64,000 bases of DNA from Peromyscus leucopus (taxonomy: Eukaryota; Chordata; Mammalia; Rodentia; Cricetidae), in NCBI RefSeq assembly GCF_004664715.2, contig NC_051063.1, positions 65,863,518-65,927,517 of the forward strand, in the 5' to 3' direction. The notes under the pieces were generated by a model. That model saw only the letters and a list, made by a program, of their open reading frames with translations. It had not been told where the DNA came from and did no database searches. Position numbers and translations under genes: made by a program. Of the stretch, positions 11,390 through 20,325 are shown in pieces (the first letter of the stretch is position 1; each line of letters begins with the position of its first letter).

Positions 11390-11944
11390 ACATGGTATAA
11401 TTGGCAGACATAGACATTAAAATAGTCATTATAACTCTGCCTCATGTCTTTAAGAAGCTAGAGAAACTTTGAGTACCTTAAGTAGAGTCATGAAAGATGT
11501 GAAATGTCTCAGTGTAAACCTCTAGGGTGAGGACTGCAGGTTTAGGTAAAAATTACTAGGGAATTTTGGGAGAGTCAACGTTACACTGCATGTTGAATAA
11601 GACAGTGTGTCCTAGACATTCATTATTTAATAGACACCAGTGTCCAGTAACATCAGACAGTATATTTCTGAACTTGAATTTTTATCAATAGAGATTATCA
11701 AAAACAACACAGACTAGAGCCATGATATGAATTCTAAGCAACCTAATAAACTTGTAATTAGCGTGGTAATGAGGCGAGGAGGCACAGGAAAGATGTAAAA
11801 AAATGTGGGTGATAATTCTCCAGTTTGTTGAGAATAGTTTGTTGAAACTAACAGACTCAAGAAACTCAACAAATCACAATGACAAGAGACACAAAGGAAT
11901 GACATCAAAGCATGCAATAATAAAATTGTTCAAAATCAGTGATG

Positions 11945-12108
11945 AAGCTGGCTGGTGGTGGCGCACGCCTTTAATCCCAGCACTTGGGAGGCAGAGGCAG
12001 AGACCGGCAGATCTCTGTGAGTTCGAGGCCAGCCTGGGCTACAGAGTGAGTTCCAGGAAAGGCGCAAAGCTACACAGAGAAACCCTGTCTCGACAAACCA
12101 AAAGTAGA

Positions 12109-12141
<33 letters not shown>
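11945..12141 (+). mobile_element. B1 SINE with (AAAT)n tail
   Basis: Nearly intact B1: ggtggtggcgcacgccttta, cagatctctgtgagttcg, then ccaggaaaggcgcaaagc and gagaaaccctgtctcg. Flanked by a perfect 13-bp target duplication aaaatcagtgatg at 11932-11944 and 12142-12154. The tail has expanded into about eight AAAT units (from about 12109). The ccaggaaaggcgcaaagc block is the subtype I associate with cricetid rodents. Being nearly consensus, it is much younger than the L1 it interrupts. Confidence 0.95.
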
Positions 12142-12143
<2 letters not shown>

Positions 12144-12775
12144 AATCAGTGATGGATAAACTTAAAGGTAGCCAGAGAAAAAGAGATGTGCAGAGAGAAG
12201 CAATCTAAGAACAACAGCAGATTTCGCATCAGAAACAATGGAAGCAGTAACAGTGGGGACAGAAAATTAAAGTACTAAGTAAAAGAGAAACACCAATCTA
12301 GAATTCTTCATCAATTAAAGCATTGTTCAAAGAATTTTCCAAATGTAAAAGTTAAATGTTCATTACAGAGATAGGTAATGATAAACAGTAAAAAGAAGGG
12401 AGAAACTAATGCCAGATGGAAACCTCAATTTCCATAGAGTCCTAAAAATGGATAGATGCAAAGACATCTTAGAAGTTTTAATTAAATACCTTTAAAGGCA
12501 GTTGATTGTTTAAAGCAAAAGTCATATGTTCCGGGAGTTTATAAGGTATGTAGAAATAAAATATATAGAAAAAAGGGAAAATGAATAGAGATGGTTGCAG
12601 GTTCTTGCATTGCACATGAGTTAGTCTAACTTGCTAGAACTTGATTACGGTAAGATGGACATTTAAATCCTAAAACCTAAAGCACCATTAAGATAACACA
12701 ACAGACAGAGCCTTCATCCACAGAGGAGATAAAACAGAGCATTCAATCTAAAGAAAGAAACAGGAAGAGGAAGTT

Positions 12776-12890
12776 GGACATGGTGGCACACACTCTCACT
12801 TCTAGCTACTCCAGAGGCCTGGGCAGGATGGCTTGACCTCAGGAGCTTGAGGGAAATATAACAAGACTCCATCTTAAGGAACAAAAACTA
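12776..12890 (+). mobile_element. PB1/7SL-monomer-type SINE
   Basis: Starts ggacatggtggcacacac, continues ctagctactccagaggcctg, cttgacctcaggagcttgag and caagactccatcttaagg, then an A-rich tail. The ctagctact block and gcttgacctcaggag match the ancestral 7SL-derived monomers (PB1/FLAM-like) better than modern B1, so this is an early rodent or pre-rodent insertion within the old L1 spacer. Confidence 0.75.
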
Positions 12891-13000
12891 AATCAAGATA
12901 AGAAATGGAGGAAAGAAAAATGAACAAAGTACATGTGAAGCCAACTGTATTAGGATTCTCTAGAGTAACAAAATGTTTAGACTCTCCCCCCCCCCCAGTG

Positions 13001-13342
13001 TGTGTGTATTCCACACACATATATGCCTTCTGATAGGTTTAATAAAAAGCCGACTGGCCAATAGCTAGACAGAAGGTATAGGTGGGATTTCTGGGGAGAG
13101 AAAGAAAGAGGAGGGAGAATCTAGGTACATAGGAGATGCCAGGAGACACAGAGAGGAAACAGGATGTGCAACATGGAAGAGAGGTAATGCCACATGATAG
13201 AACATAGATTAATATAAATGAGTTAGTTTAAGTTATAAGAGCTAGTTAGGAACAAGCCTAAGCTATAGGCCAAGCTCTCATAATTAATAAGAAGTCTCCA
13301 TATCATTATTTGGGAACCAGCAGCAGGACAGAAAAAGACTTG

Positions 13343-13347
<5 letters not shown>
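13001..13347. mobile_element. Second mys-like solo LTR, nested in ERV-L
   Basis: Related along its length to the LTR at 7486-7832: shared ggtttaataaaaagc, ccaatagctaga, gttataagagctagttag, gaacaagcctaagctatagg and a tgttaca end. Limits chosen by alignment to the first copy give the same 347-base length. No target duplication can be read, because both edges sit in GT/CA repeats. It inserted after the ERV-L. Confidence 0.75.

Positions 13348-13384
<37 letters not shown>
13345..13384. repeat. (CA)n microsatellite
   Basis: About 20 uninterrupted CA units between the end of the nested LTR and the surviving gccatcaca end of the ERV-L LTR. Confidence 0.95.
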
Positions 13385-13386
<2 letters not shown>

Positions 13387-13394
13387 CATCACAA

Positions 13395-13900
13395 GTCCAA
13401 TTTTCCAATCATGCCCTTTCCATGTCCCTGATCATCCAGCCAACTATTATCTACAGCCCATAAATCAGTGAACAATCACAGATATGGCCACTTTCTTTCA
13501 AACAAAATGTATGACAATATGTACTGCCTGAAGTTCTGCCCACTGTGAAGATTTCCACTTCACCAGTGTCTTTCAAGGTTGTTCCAGAAAGGGGCTGTAA
13601 TGTTGCAGCTTTCTACTTTTTGGTGGTGCTTGCAGAATGTGCAGAACCATCAGTAAGCCAGACCCTAGTCTTCTCTTCCTCAGTCATCTGATCACTCCCC
13701 ATGAGGCTATGGGTGCATACTTGGCAGCAGATGAAATTGTAATGGGAGTAGAAACCACAGGCATTTGGGCAACTTCTTTGTGTAATTTCCTTATGCCTCT
13801 GTGACTTGCTTGGGCCTGATCTAGTATATACAACATCCATTGATAATGGATTGCTGCTGTGCATGTCCTACTTCACGACTTGGTGGATCAGGTAACATCC
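13395..13900 (-). pseudogene. ERV-L pol: RNase H remnant
   Basis: Minus-strand continuation of the reverse transcriptase. An 83-codon open frame (13613-13864) ends with WLTDGSA, the first-strand motif holding a catalytic aspartate. Beyond it, toward lower coordinates, the similarity continues through stop codons, with the later catalytic region shifted and decayed. The domain stops at the LTR remnant at 13393; no integrase zinc finger or DDE core follows. It is non-functional. Confidence 0.75.
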
Positions 13901-14224
13901 TGATGGGCAGCTCAGGTCACATGGTTACTTGGTGGCCCATTGTCAAACATTTAGTTTCCACTAAGGCCCAATAGCAGCCCAAGAGCTGTCTCTCAAAGGG
14001 AGAATAGTTGTCTGCAGATGATGGTAGAGCCTTGTTCCAAAATTCTAATGGTGTCTTCTGTAATTCACCTATAGGGCCTGCCGGGGGCTCCACACAGCAT
14101 CCCTACCTGCCACTGACACCTCATATACTGTCAGGTCTGCTGGATCATATGGTCCAAGTGGAAGAGCAGCCTGCCCAGCAGCCTGGACCTGTTGAAAGCT
14201 TTCTATCCCTGGCCCAACACAAAG

Positions 14225-14951
14225 CTAGCAGCTTCCTGAGTCACTTGGTATTTGGGCTGGAGTAACACACTTAAGTGAGGAATGTGGTGTCTCCAGAATC
14301 CAAATAGGCTCATAAAGTGTGGAGCTTCTTTCTTGGTGGTGGGAGGGGCCGGGTGCAATAGCTTTTTTTTTTTTTTTTAACCTTAGAAGGAATATCTCTT
14401 CATGCCCCACACCACTGGACTCCTAGGAACTTCACTGAGATAGGAAGCCCCTGAATTTTGGTTGGATTTATTTCCCATCCTCTGATGTGCATATGTGTTA
14501 CCAATGAGTTCCAAGTGGTTGCTGCCCCCTGCTCACTTGGTCCAGTCAGCATAATGTCATCAATATAGTGCACCAGTGTGATATTTTGTGGAAGAAACAG
14601 ATGATCAAGATCCCTTTGAATTAAGTTATGACACAGGGCAGGAGAGTTAATGTATCTTTGAGATAAAACTGTGAAGGAATATTTCTGGCCTTGCCAACTG
14701 AGAGCAAATTGCTTCTGGTGGTCCTTATGGACAGGTACTGAGAAAAAGGTGTTTGCTAGATCAATAACTACATACCATGTGCCAGGAGATGTATTAATTT
14801 GCTCAAGTAAGGGCACCACATCTGGTACAGCAGCTGCAATCAGAGTCACTAACTGATTGAGCTTTTGATAGCCAACTGTCATTCTCCACAATCCATCTGT
14901 CTTCTGCACTGGCCAGATAGGAGAGTTAAAGGGAGATGTGGTGAAAACCAT
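14225..14951 (-). pseudogene. ERV-L pol: reverse transcriptase remnant
   Basis: A 183-codon open stretch (14400-14951) covers fingers and palm. Visible motifs: PIWPVQKTDG (residues 11-20), the first catalytic aspartate in VVIDLAN (D64), and the YIDD active-site box (129-132). The usually invariant LPQG turn reads LSQR (96-99). Downstream, a run of 16 T on the plus strand (14363-14378) makes a lysine run, disrupts the frame, and the connection region continues in a different frame to about 14225. YIDD and flanking residues place it in the ERV-L (class III) group. It is a fossil, not a working enzyme. Confidence 0.88.
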
Positions 14952-15179
14952 TGCCCCTGCATCTTGCTGGTGGTACTATTTTCTGCAAATCCTCCAGGGA
15001 TGTGATACTGTTTTTGATTCATTATTTTGACAGAGGCATCTCTAAAGGTTTCATTTAGCCTTTCCAATAATAATAGCCCCCACTCCACAGGTCAGGGAAC
15101 CAATGTGAGTATTCTGTCAACTCCTAAGTATATCTCTCCCAGCTATACATTCTGGAACTGGGGAAATAACCACAGGATG

Positions 15180-15485
15180 AGTTTGGGGACCCACTGGACA
15201 TACTGTGAGTCAGACTTCAGCCAACACTCCATTTATCACTTGACCTCCATAAGCTCCTACTTTAACTGAAGGGCCACGATGTTTCTTGGGATCTTCTCCT
15301 GGAACCAGCATCAATTCAGAATGAGTATCCAATAGACCCTGGAAAGTCTGATTGTTTCCTTTCCCCCATTGTACAGTTACCTTTGTAAAACACTCCAGGT
15401 CCCTCTTGGGAAGGAGTAGAGAAAAGCTAACAGTAAAACTCTTAGGTATTTTACCAAGTTCCTTCCTCAAGGGAACCAGGCTGTC
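15180..15485 (-). pseudogene. ERV-L protease remnant
   Basis: An 86-codon open stretch (15210-15470) lies between gag and reverse transcriptase. The retropepsin active-site triplet DTG reads DTH (residues 48-50), inside QGLLDTHSEL, so the fold's key glycine is lost. The flap-like segment VGAYGGQVING follows at residues 70-80. A stop ends the frame at 15210 before the link into RT, whose start can be followed in shifted frames up to 14951. Confidence 0.8.
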
Positions 15486-15488
15486 TCT

Positions 15489-16740
15489 TCAATCAACGGG
15501 TTCTGGGTCTGCAAAATGGCTCAAGCCTGGAAATTGATTTAGGGGCTGAGATTGCTTTTTGCCATGATCCAAAGTAGCCTTTCTTTCATTTGTTTGAGAA
15601 CCTTTCCTCTTATACAGATGAAACAAAAATTCAGTAGGCTTCTTATTTATTTTATGTCCAGAAACACCATGATTGATTAGCCAGCACTGAAGTCTGTACA
15701 AATCATGCTACCATAAGATTCACTTTACGTGTGCTGACCATTATGATCCGTATGATCCAGCTGACCATTAGGCTGTTATGAACATTGTTTTGTCCATGCT
15801 TCCCATTACAATAACTACGAACACCTTGCCTTTGGCAATTCGGTGCCGCCACCTGGTCTCTGCTACCTGGAGACCCAATTAAACCCATTGTCTCTAATTC
15901 GTGCAATTGAGCAGAAGCATCTCCAACCCTAAGGCCTGGTAAAAGGAAAAGAACAACAACAAAACTCTTCAATGTGCTGGTGCCCCTCTCCCCATTTTGT
16001 GCCTTATAGTGAAGGGCATTGTATTCTGGGCCTTCCCTCTGTGGAGGATTAGGTTTCACACAGCACACCCACGATAGCATTGCAATTTTCCGGAGCCTAA
16101 AAATCCTTTCATCAACACTAAGCCAAGGGATATCAGGTATCTCCAACTCCGTTTCAGTAGGCCATCTTTTGACAAATGATTCAGCCAACCGTTCAAACAA
16201 ACTTTTGACCTTTTTTAGAAAATTGTGAGAGCTTCCATATTAACCTTAGAATCTCCACTCAGTGGGTCCATATCAATAAACTCAGCCTGATTCACTTTTA
16301 CGTTCCTTTCACCATTATCCCACACCCTCAAAATCCATTCCTGCACACATTCCCCAGAATTCTGCCTGAATGAATCAGCAAACTCAGTAAGCCTCTTCGT
16401 ACTGTAGTCACCTCCCGATGGACTACGCTTTCTCCCTCTCCTCTAAGAGCCTGCTCTGCCTTGAGTCTGGTTATAGGTCTAGAGGCAACTATGGTGGATC
16501 CCAAGAGACATCAGTCAGTGTTGTCTTGGCCTGCCATTTCCTTCAGTGAAAGTCATTGTTGGTTTAGCAGACAATAAAGGATTAATTTCCCCAGTCAAAG
16601 GTGAAAAAGGCAGTATTTCAAGGGGAGGAGCTGAGGGTACTACTTTCTCAGGTGAGATTAAACCCTTGAGAATCTGAGGGTTCAAACTTCTCAACTTCAA
16701 TAGGGTTCTCCCACACATTCCCATCCCAAGTTATAGGATA
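15489..16740 (-). pseudogene. ERV-L gag remnant
   Basis: Several minus-strand open pieces lie in order: 16515-16724 (proline-rich N-terminal part), 15703-16200 (165 codons, capsid-like, with ESFVKRWPTE near the start and LFLLPGLRVGDASAQL in the middle) and 15489-15701 (C-terminal part). Stops and frame changes separate them. The position immediately upstream of the protease and the shared family identity of the neighbouring domains support gag. I see no CCHC zinc knuckle, which fits the ERV-L group. Confidence 0.75.
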
Positions 16741-16789
16741 CCATTCTTCACCAATCAATGCTCTTTTAACATTTTTGACAAGCTCCGAG

Positions 16790-17128
16790 GCTTCATATCT
16801 ATATGAGGGGATTTATTGGAATGACTTACAGGCTGCAGTCCAGCTATTTCAACAATGGCTCTGAACAGAAAGTCCACGAATCCAGTAGTTGCTCAGTCCA
16901 CAAGGCTGGATGTCTTAGCTGGTCTTCAGTACACACTGGAGTCCTGAGGAAGTAGGCTCTCATGCCAGTGAAGGAATGGATGTGCTAGCAAGGCGAGGGC
17001 AAGCAGGCAGAAAGCAAAAGCTTCCTTCTTCTATGTCCTTACATAGCCTTCTAGGAGAAGATATGGCCCACATTAAAGGACTCAAGATCCAGATTAAAGG
17101 TGTGTGTCACACCCACAGAAAACAAACA
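16790..17128 (-). mobile_element. 5' LTR of the ERV-L copy, truncated
   Basis: Plus-strand text is antisense to the LTR: ggggatttattggaatga, ttacaggctgcagtccagct, gtagttgctcagtccac, atgtcttagctggtcttcag and agattaaaggtgtgtgtcac are hallmarks of rodent ERV-L (MT2/MLT2-related) LTRs. The end next to gag lacks the expected tgtatta terminus, and the outer end stops near aacaaaca (17128), so both edges are worn. Confidence 0.75.
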
Positions 17129-17709
17129 GCAACATGTTTACTAAAGCTTAAGTTTACCAATTATTATGCTAAATGTGAATGTTTTGAATGCCCCAAATTA
17201 AAAATAGATTGTGATTAAAGATAAAAAACTACTGTTTATGAAAAACACCCTTTAAATATTAGGACAGAAATAGAGCAGAACAGACCATGCTAATACTAAT
17301 AAAAATAAAGTTAGAATGAGTGATTGTGTAAATCTGAGTAGCTTTTGGAACAAGAAATTTTAGTAGGTATGGATCAGGTCACTGTGTAATGATAAAGGGC
17401 TGGCTTATCAGGAGGTTCTAACACCCTAACTGTTTATATATTTAATATCAAAGCCCCAAGATATGTAGAACAAAAGTTAATAAAAAAGTTACACACAAAA
17501 CTGAGTGAAACCAAATTATAGACCCAAGTCTCAAACTACAAAAGAGGAAAGTATGAGATAAATTTTGTGTGCTTGGGTTGGGCAAATATTTACCTCAAGA
17601 CATCAACATTATGATCTACAAAGGAAGGGAAATGATAAATTTGGTTTCATTGAAAGTACCTGTTTTTCAAAAGATACCATTAGGATAACAAAACTGTGTA
17701 CCACAGCAT

Positions 17710-18083
17710 TGTGGCTTAAGTGTGAAATATCCCGCACAGGCTCCTGGTTTCAACACTTGGCCTACAGCAGGTGGCGCTGTTTGAGGAAGTTGTGGCTCCT
17801 TTAGGAGGCCAAGCCTCATGGGAGGAAGTGGGTCACTGGGGGTGGGCCTTGAGGTTTATAGGCTGGTTCTACTTCCGGTTCACTCTCTGCTTTCTGAGTA
17901 TGAATGCAAAGTGACTAGCCAACGCCCTGCTCTTGGCAACAATTCCTTCTCCACCTGTTGTCACGCCTTCCTCAGTGTGATGGACTATATCCCCAAGGAT
18001 ATATAAGTCAAAATAAGCCCTCTATCCTTTGAGTTGCTTTTTCCATGGTATTTTATCATAACAAATGAAAATAAACTGCCACA
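17710..18083 (+). mobile_element. MT-type MaLR solo LTR
   Basis: Begins tgtggcttaagtgtgaaat and includes cagcaggtggcgctgttt, ggaagtgggtcactggggg, ttccggttcactctctgctt, atgatgga-like tgtgatggactatatcccc, caaaataagccctct and tattttatcataacaa, ending about gccaca. This order is typical of rodent MT LTRs (ERVL-MaLR). It sits in the C-terminal ORF2 region of the old L1. A 5-bp duplication could not be confirmed. Confidence 0.85.
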
Positions 18084-18313
18084 CTCAGGTTGAGCGAACG
18101 TATTTGCAATCTACCTTTTTGATAAAGAACTTATGTCCATAAAGAAAGAATGTGTAAACTCAATAAGAAGACAAAGAACACTTCATTAAAAAGGGAATAA
18201 GAAAGTCGGATGATTCATAAAAGAATATAGTCTGATGCTAAACAAAGGCCAAAGGATGCCCAGCACCATCAGCCACTGGACAAAACAAATTTAAATCACA
18301 ATAAGATACCACC

Positions 18314-18621
18314 TGTGGTAGTTTGAATGTAATTGGGCCTCCATAGGCTCATAGAGAGTGGAACTATTAGGAGGTGTGGTCTTTTTGAGTAGGTGTGGCC
18401 TTGTTGGAGGAAGTGTGTCTCAGTTCACTTCTTGCTGCCTGAGGATCGAGATATAGAACTCTCAGCTCCTCCAGTACCATGTCTGCCTGCATGCCACCCA
18501 CCATGATGATAATGGACTAAACCTCTGAAACTATAAGGCAGCCCCAATTACATGTGTTGCTTTATAAGAATTGCTGTGGTCATGGTGTCCCTTCACAGCA
18601 CTACAAACACCAATTAAGATA
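18314..18621 (+). mobile_element. ORR1-type MaLR solo LTR
   Basis: Starts tgtggtagtttgaatgtaat and includes ctccataggctcatag, aggaggtgtggtc, ccttgttggaggaagtgtgt, ccatgatgataatggacta, agccccaattacatg and catggtgtcccttcacagca. The 3' end should read ...taagaca and here reads ...taagata. The flanking 5-bp duplication is ccacc at 18309-18313 and 18622-18626, as expected for MaLR elements. The insertion splits an L1 aagataccacc-acacat site. Confidence 0.88.
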
Positions 18622-19019
18622 CCACCACACATCAATAAAATGTTTAAACGTGAAAGATGGACTGGCCCTCCGACATTCTTGGGGGGAACAGCAACTTTGT
18701 TGCAGACGGGGATTGTAGTATTCACCTTTGCAAAGCACCTGGAGATTCCTTAACACTCTAGAGTGCGCTTTCTCTACCATCTAGCCATTTTACTCTTTGG
18801 TGTCTACTCAAGAGAAAAGGAAGTATATAAGCATATAAGACACATATATAAGCTCTCATAGAAGTTCTGTTAGGAAATCCACCAAACTGGAAGCCACTCA
18901 GATTTAAACAGGTGAGAGGGAACATGTAGTGTATCTGCTTGGCTCAGGGGACTATTACTGAGCAAAGAAGAGGGCTATTATCACTAGAGTTAACAATGTG
19001 GAGAAAATTCAAAATTATT

Positions 19020-19247
19020 ATTATTGTTTCAAAGATTTATTTATTTTTATTTTATGTGTGTGGATGTTTTGCTTGCATGTATATCTTTGCACCTGTGTGT
19101 TCAGGGCCTGAGAGGCCAGAAGAGTGTGTTGAATCCTCTGAATGGAGTTACAGATTATTGTTTGTCATTATATGGGTACTGGGAGCCAAACTGAAGTCTT
19201 TTTCAAAACAAGTGCTCTTAATGGCTGAGCCATTGCTCCAGCTTCCG
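19020..19247 (-). mobile_element. B3-type (B2 superfamily) SINE
   Basis: Reverse orientation: tail as tttatttatttttatttt at the left, then gtgtgtggatgttttgc, cttgcatgtatatc, aatggagttacagatt and the tRNA-like head tggctgagccattgctccag at the right. A perfect 13-bp target duplication attcaaaattatt lies at 19007-19019 and 19248-19260. It is inserted in the 3' portion of the old L1. Confidence 0.95.
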
Positions 19248-19362
19248 ATTCAAAATTATTTTGAGCAATAGAGGCCAGTCAAAAACTAGTGAAGACTGAC
19301 TGCTCCTATTGGCAGAAAGTTCTGTAAGATACAAAGTGTTCTCAGTTGATAAAAAGCAGGTT

Positions 19363-19935
19363 CCCAGGTGGTGAGATGGCTCAGGGGGTAAAGGTGCTGG
19401 CTAGTTTTAAGTCAACTTGACACAAGCTAAAGTCAGTTGAGAGGAGGGAACCTCAATTAGGAAAACATGTCCATAAGAATAGACTACAGGCAAGACTCCA
19501 GGGCATTTTCTTACTTAGTGATTGATGTGAGGGAGCCCAACCCATTGTTGGTGGTGCCATTCCTAGGCTGGTGGTCTTGGGGTCTATACAAACCCTGAAG
19601 AGCAGGCCAGTAAGCAGCACCACTTTGTAGCCTCTGCATCAGCTCCTGTCTCCAGGTTCCTTCCCTGTTGGAGTTCCTGCTCTGACTTCCTTCAATGATA
19701 AACAGTGATAATGAAGTGTCAGTCAAATAATCCCCTTTCTCCCCAGTTTGCTTTGGTCATGGTGTTTCATTCCAGTAATACTAACCCTAATTATTACAAA
19801 GGTTCTTGCCTGAAAACCCAGGTTTGATCCCCAGGACCCACATGGTGAAAGAAGAGTAGGAACTCCTGCAAACTGTCCTCTGACCTCTACACATGCATAT
19901 GTACACACAAAACAAATAAGTAAAATATAATGCAA
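19363..19935 (+). mobile_element. B2-class SINE split by an LTR
   Basis: The head tggtgagatggctcaggggg followed by taaagg is at 19370-19394; the rest (ttcttgcctgaaaaccc, ggtttgatccccaggacc, cacatggtgaaag, tgtcctctgacctctac, then an aaataagtaaaat tail) resumes at 19803. The tRNA-derived A box and B box are both readable. The interrupting LTR occupies 19395-19798. The SINE therefore predates that LTR and postdates the L1. Confidence 0.85.
19395..19798 (+). mobile_element. MaLR-type solo LTR nested in a SINE
   Basis: Starts tgctggctagttttaagtc and includes aacttgacacaagctaaagt, gagaggagggaacctcaa, gtgattgatgtgagggagc, gtggtgccattcctaggctg, gcatcagctcctgtctcc, gttcctgctctgacttcc, a decayed caaataatccccttt polyadenylation area and ggtcatggtgtttcattcc, ending in ttaca. 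aagg precedes (19391-19394) and follows (19799-19802), giving a 4-5 bp duplication. Other copies of the same family appear minus-strand at 30558-30965 and plus-strand at 42835-43140. Confidence 0.85.
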
Positions 19936-19946
19936 AATTTAAGCAA

Positions 19947-20103
19947 GAGCTGGAGAGATGGATAAATGGCTAAGAGCACATAGTATTCTTCCAGAGTTTG
20001 ATGCCCATCCCCTGTTGGAGGACTTATAACTGCCTGTAAGTCCAGCTCCAGAAGGATTTGATGCCCTCTTCTGGTCTCCAAAGGCACCTGCACTCACATA
20101 CAT

Positions 20104-20151
<48 letters not shown>

Positions 20152-20155
20152 AAAA
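19947..20155 (+). mobile_element. B3-type SINE with (CA)n tail
   Basis: tRNA-like head gctggagagatggataaatg, then taagagcaca, a B-box-like gagtttgatgcccatccc, the B3 body aagtccagctccagaagg and tgccctcttctggtctcc, and a tail that has become an uninterrupted (CA)22 at 20106-20149. The expanded tail ends in ttaaaaacaattt. Confidence 0.9.
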
Positions 20156-20325
20156 ACAATTTAAACAATTCTAAAATCTAAAAGAGACACTTGCTTTGAG
20201 ATGGGATAGACATTTTCCTCATCTTAACTTTGGCGTGGTGGGTCTATAAACATTTGAAAACTTATTAAATCCTACCTTTAAGTGTGAGCAACTTACAGAA
20301 CGCCAATTTTATGACAGGACACACA
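20156..20325 (+). mobile_element. Ancient LINE-1: 3' UTR remnant
   Basis: Recognisable as old L1 3' UTR: gatgggatagacattttcct followed by catcttaactttggcgtgg, then aacatttgaaaacttatt, aaatcctacctttaagtgtg and agcaacttacagaacgcc. It is the last readable piece of the element that starts near 11390. The two SINEs and nested LTR before it are insertions in the 3' UTR. Confidence 0.65.

Larger units (their letters stand above)
11390..12945 (+). mobile_element. Ancient LINE-1: ORF1 region and inter-ORF spacer
   Basis: Left part of a very old eutherian-type L1, coding plus strand, now unreadable as protein. Recognisable blocks in order: cattaaaatagtcattataa, gaagctagagaaac, cttaagtagagtcatgaaag, aagaaactcaacaaat, gcagatttcgcatcagaaac, then spacer blocks ttgattgtttaaagcaaaag and gtaaaatatat-like text near 12550, and gaggagataaaacagagc at about 12724. 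It is interrupted by a B1 (11945-12141) and a PB1 (12776-12890). The text resumes at 17134 with the start of ORF2, showing that the ERV-L between is an insertion into this L1. Confidence 0.8.
12946..13393 (-). mobile_element. Gutted 3' LTR of the ERV-L copy
   Basis: Only the two ends of the LTR survive. The plus-strand left end is tgtattaggattctctagag (LTR 3' end) and the right end is gccatcaca (LTR 5' end) at 13385-13393, directly abutting pol. Between them lie an 11-base C run (12986-12996), a short GT run, a complete foreign LTR of about 347 bases and a CA microsatellite. Most of the original LTR, together with integrase and the polypurine tract, appears lost. Confidence 0.65.
12946..17128 (-). 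mobile_element. ERV-L-type (class III) provirus remnant
   Basis: Degenerate endogenous retrovirus on the minus strand. Order by decreasing coordinate: LTR (about 17128-16790), gag remnant, protease, reverse transcriptase, RNase H, then a gutted 3' LTR ending at tgtatt (12946). No integrase, dUTPase or env is visible; pol stops just after RNase H. Frameshifts and stops break every gene. The flanks are ccaac (12941-12945) and gcaac (17129-17133), a possible 5-bp duplication with one mismatch. The flanking L1 text is contiguous across the insertion, which supports these limits. It is inactive. Confidence 0.85.
17134..19364 (+). mobile_element. Ancient LINE-1: ORF2 ends and start of 3' region
   Basis: Continuation of the L1 from 12945. 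17134-17540 matches the start of ORF2 (endonuclease region), with blocks such as gctaaatgtgaatg, ccccaaattaaaaatag and gtaatgataaaggg. At about 17556 it jumps to the ORF2 C-terminal region (ttcaaaagataccatta, gtatttgcaatctacc, aataagataccacc), so the reverse transcriptase core has been deleted. It is further split by an MT LTR (17710-18083), an ORR1 LTR (18314-18621) and a B3 SINE (19020-19247). The text after 18627 continues the same L1. Confidence 0.8.

Noticed and set aside
14400..14951. Reverse transcriptase frame as a possible working or domesticated gene
   Set aside because: The motif is altered (LSQR), the frame breaks at both ends, and neighbouring gag and protease are also broken. 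A decayed provirus explains all of it.
18302..18626. Apparent 12-bp duplication taagataccacc around the ORR1 LTR, suggesting L1-type insertion
   Set aside because: The LTR's own end is expected to read taagaca, which resembles the adjacent L1 text. Only the last five bases (ccacc) need be duplicated, the normal MaLR length.
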